Positions 62,845 to 64,000 of a stretch of 64,000 nucleotides of DNA are shown piece after piece. The stretch comes from Paludibacteraceae bacterium. Lineage in GTDB: Bacteria; Bacteroidota; Bacteroidia; Bacteroidales; Paludibacteraceae. The notes beneath the pieces were generated by a model. The model was not told the origin of the DNA and did not search any database. It was given only the letters and a program-made list of their open reading frames with translations. The DNA lies in assembly GCA_017630395.1 (NCBI GenBank), contig JAGBVI010000070.1, positions 32,630-96,629 of the forward strand, given 5' to 3'. The position numbers and the translations under genes are program-made. Every line of letters starts with the position of its first letter. Position 1 is the stretch's first letter.

Positions 62845-64000
62845 ATGTTATTGGAATTTTTAAAAGATACATTTGCATTTGATCCTAATTCACCGTTGTT
62901 ATTTACGCAACTCTATTTTTGGGTCTTTTTTATCTTTGTATTCGCCATTTTTAGTTTTTTACATAATAAAATATTAATGCGGAATGCATTTTTATTTTTT
63001 GTTAGCGTGTTCTTTTATTATAAGACAAGCGGTTGGTTTACATTGATATTAATTTTTGCAACTTTCTTTAACTATATAGATGGTTTTTTGATTCATAGAA
63101 GCAAGACTGATGGAAAAAAGTTAACATGGCTGATTGTAGGGTTATTGGTGAATTTGTTAACTCTATCTTATTTCAAATACTCATATTTCTTTTCTGATAT
63201 GATTAAGGACCTTTTTGGGGTAGAATTACCGGTCTTTAATGCCTTTGCATGGATTGGAAATCAGCTGGCAGGCACTCCTTATTTTTCGGTAGATCAAATT
63301 TTGCTTCCGGTAGGAATTTCATTTTATACTTTTCAATGTATTAGTTATTTAATGGATATTTTTAGGAAGAGGGTAGAACCGGTGAAAAATATTTTGAATT
63401 TTGGCTTTTATGTAACTTTTTTTCCTCAGTTGGTGGCCGGCCCGATTGTTAGAGCAAGTGCGTTTATTCCTCAAATTTATAAAAAGTATTTTTTGTCTAG
63501 AAAACAGTTCGGAATTGCAATGTTTTGGATTGTTAATGGTATGGCAAAAAAGATAATTTTGAGTGATTATATTGCGGTGAATTTTGTGGATAGAGTTTTT
63601 GAGAATCCGACAATGTTTACAGGTTTTGAAAATTTAGTTGCGTTGTTTGGCTATTCATTACAAGTTTATGCCGATTTTTCAGGATATACAGATATTGCCA
63701 TTGGAACAGCTATGTTGATGGGCTTTTATTTGCCTAAGAACTTTGATTCTCCATATAAAGCAACCAATCCGGGCGGATTTTGGAAACGTTGGCATATCTC
63801 TCTTTCTCAATGGTTGCAAGACTATTTGTATATTCCATTAGGAGGTAACAGAACAGCATCAGTTGGAACCTATGCTTGTATCTTTACCATTTCTTTGGTC
63901 GGAATGATTTTATCGGGAAGTATTTGGGTTGCCGTGGCAGTCCTCTCTATTGCTTTGATTGTAACCATTAATTGTTATAAGTATCCTGAGAAAAAGAAAA
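62845..64000 (+). CDS. MBOAT-family O-acyltransferase, 3' end outside the window
   Basis: 385 codons are present from the ATG at 62845, 11 bases after the preceding stop; no stop occurs before the window edge. The protein is a multi-pass membrane protein (about nine helices seen). Family blocks: LPVGISFYTFQCISYLMDIF, VTFFPQLVAGPIVRASAFIP, VYADFSGYTDIAIGTAMLMG and GGFWKRWHISLSQWLQDYLY, then IPLGGNR. These match AlgI/DltB-type acyltransferases. The catalytic His of the WHGA motif would come later, beyond the edge, so activity cannot be verified. In the cassette it should move acetyl groups across the cytoplasmic membrane for the two SGNH proteins. Confidence 0.9.
   Translation, partial: MLLEFLKDTFAFDPNSPLLFTQLYFWVFFIFVFAIFSFLHNKILMRNAFLFFVSVFFYYKTSGWFTLILIFATFFNYIDGFLIHRSKTDGKKLTWLIVGLLVNLLTLSYFKYSYFFSDMIKDLFGVELPVFNAFAWIGNQLAGTPYFSVDQILLPVGISFYTFQCISYLMDIFRKRVEPVKNILNFGFYVTFFPQLVAGPIVRASAFIPQIYKKYFLSRKQFGIAMFWIVNGMAKKIILSDYIAVNFVDRVFENPTMFTGFENLVALFGYSLQVYADFSGYTDIAIGTAMLMGFYLPKNFDSPYKATNPGGFWKRWHISLSQWLQDYLYIPLGGNRTASVGTYACIFTISLVGMILSGSIWVAVAVLSIALIVTINCYKYPEKKK

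Noticed and set aside
1..64000. CRISPR arrays, integrases, phage genes or intact transposases
   Set aside because: No evenly spaced short repeats and no such coding sequences were found. The short inverted-repeat elements lack a transposase.

Overview
The window looks like chromosomal DNA of an AT-rich member of the Bacteroidota, most likely order Bacteroidales. The evidence: promoters of the Bacteroidota form (TTG, about 18-21 bases, then TAnnTTTG) recur upstream of genes; two secreted proteins end in type IX secretion (T9SS) sorting domains, one type B and one type A; there are two giant hybrid two-component regulators (HTCS) of the kind found in this phylum; and the phylum-typical families DUF349, DUF456 and the DUF6515-like repeat are present. 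I cannot name the species.

Layout. 1-2.7 kb: start of tex, a Ser/Arg-rich secreted repeat protein and a universal-stress protein, all on the minus strand. 2.7-4.4 kb: a decayed accessory patch with two out-of-order Rhs remnants, a MITE-like element between them and a 21-base direct repeat. 4.4-8.3 kb: nucleoside phosphorylase and tilS (overlapping), then an IMP dehydrogenase that matches the Tritrichomonas foetus enzyme in sequence and residue numbering. 8.5-15.1 kb: a 2170-residue Ig-like T9SS cargo. 15.3-28.2 kb: mostly housekeeping (RluA-type and RluB-type pseudouridine synthases, ECF sigma factor, fmt, nadK, rpmE2, a secreted cyclophilin, DUF456, DUF349, purA) plus one frameshifted gene. 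29-38.3 kb: a secreted nuclease and two tandem paralogous HTCS regulators with no polysaccharide-utilisation genes beside them. 38.4-46.1 kb: purU, two methyltransferases, a strong 6S-like RNA candidate, ligA, a small conserved gene, dapA and truA. 46.4-52.4 kb: a heavy-metal-type RND efflux operon led by a small Cys/His-rich protein. 52.4-55.2 kb: three genes of the Wbp/Wlb diacetamido-uronic acid pathway. 55.3-56.9 kb: tRNA-Gln, then 1.6 kb without a protein gene that holds three related promoter-RNA-terminator units, the last leading into a GH30 glycoside hydrolase with a T9SS tail. 60-64 kb: two SGNH-type proteins and an MBOAT acyltransferase, a polysaccharide O-acetylation cassette cut by the window end.

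How the parts relate. Several genes serve the cell surface: two T9SS cargos, the Wbp sugar pathway (in Porphyromonas gingivalis this pathway supplies the sugar linked to A-LPS-anchored T9SS cargos), the O-acetylation cassette, the efflux pump and the HTCS sensors. Two families of short inverted-repeat elements (family 1, full copies about 183-196 bp; family 2, about 200 bp or shorter) sit in many intergenic regions, twice nested in one another. The most unusual items are the triple RNA array before the GH30 gene, the 6S-like RNA, the nested elements and the protist-type IMP dehydrogenase.
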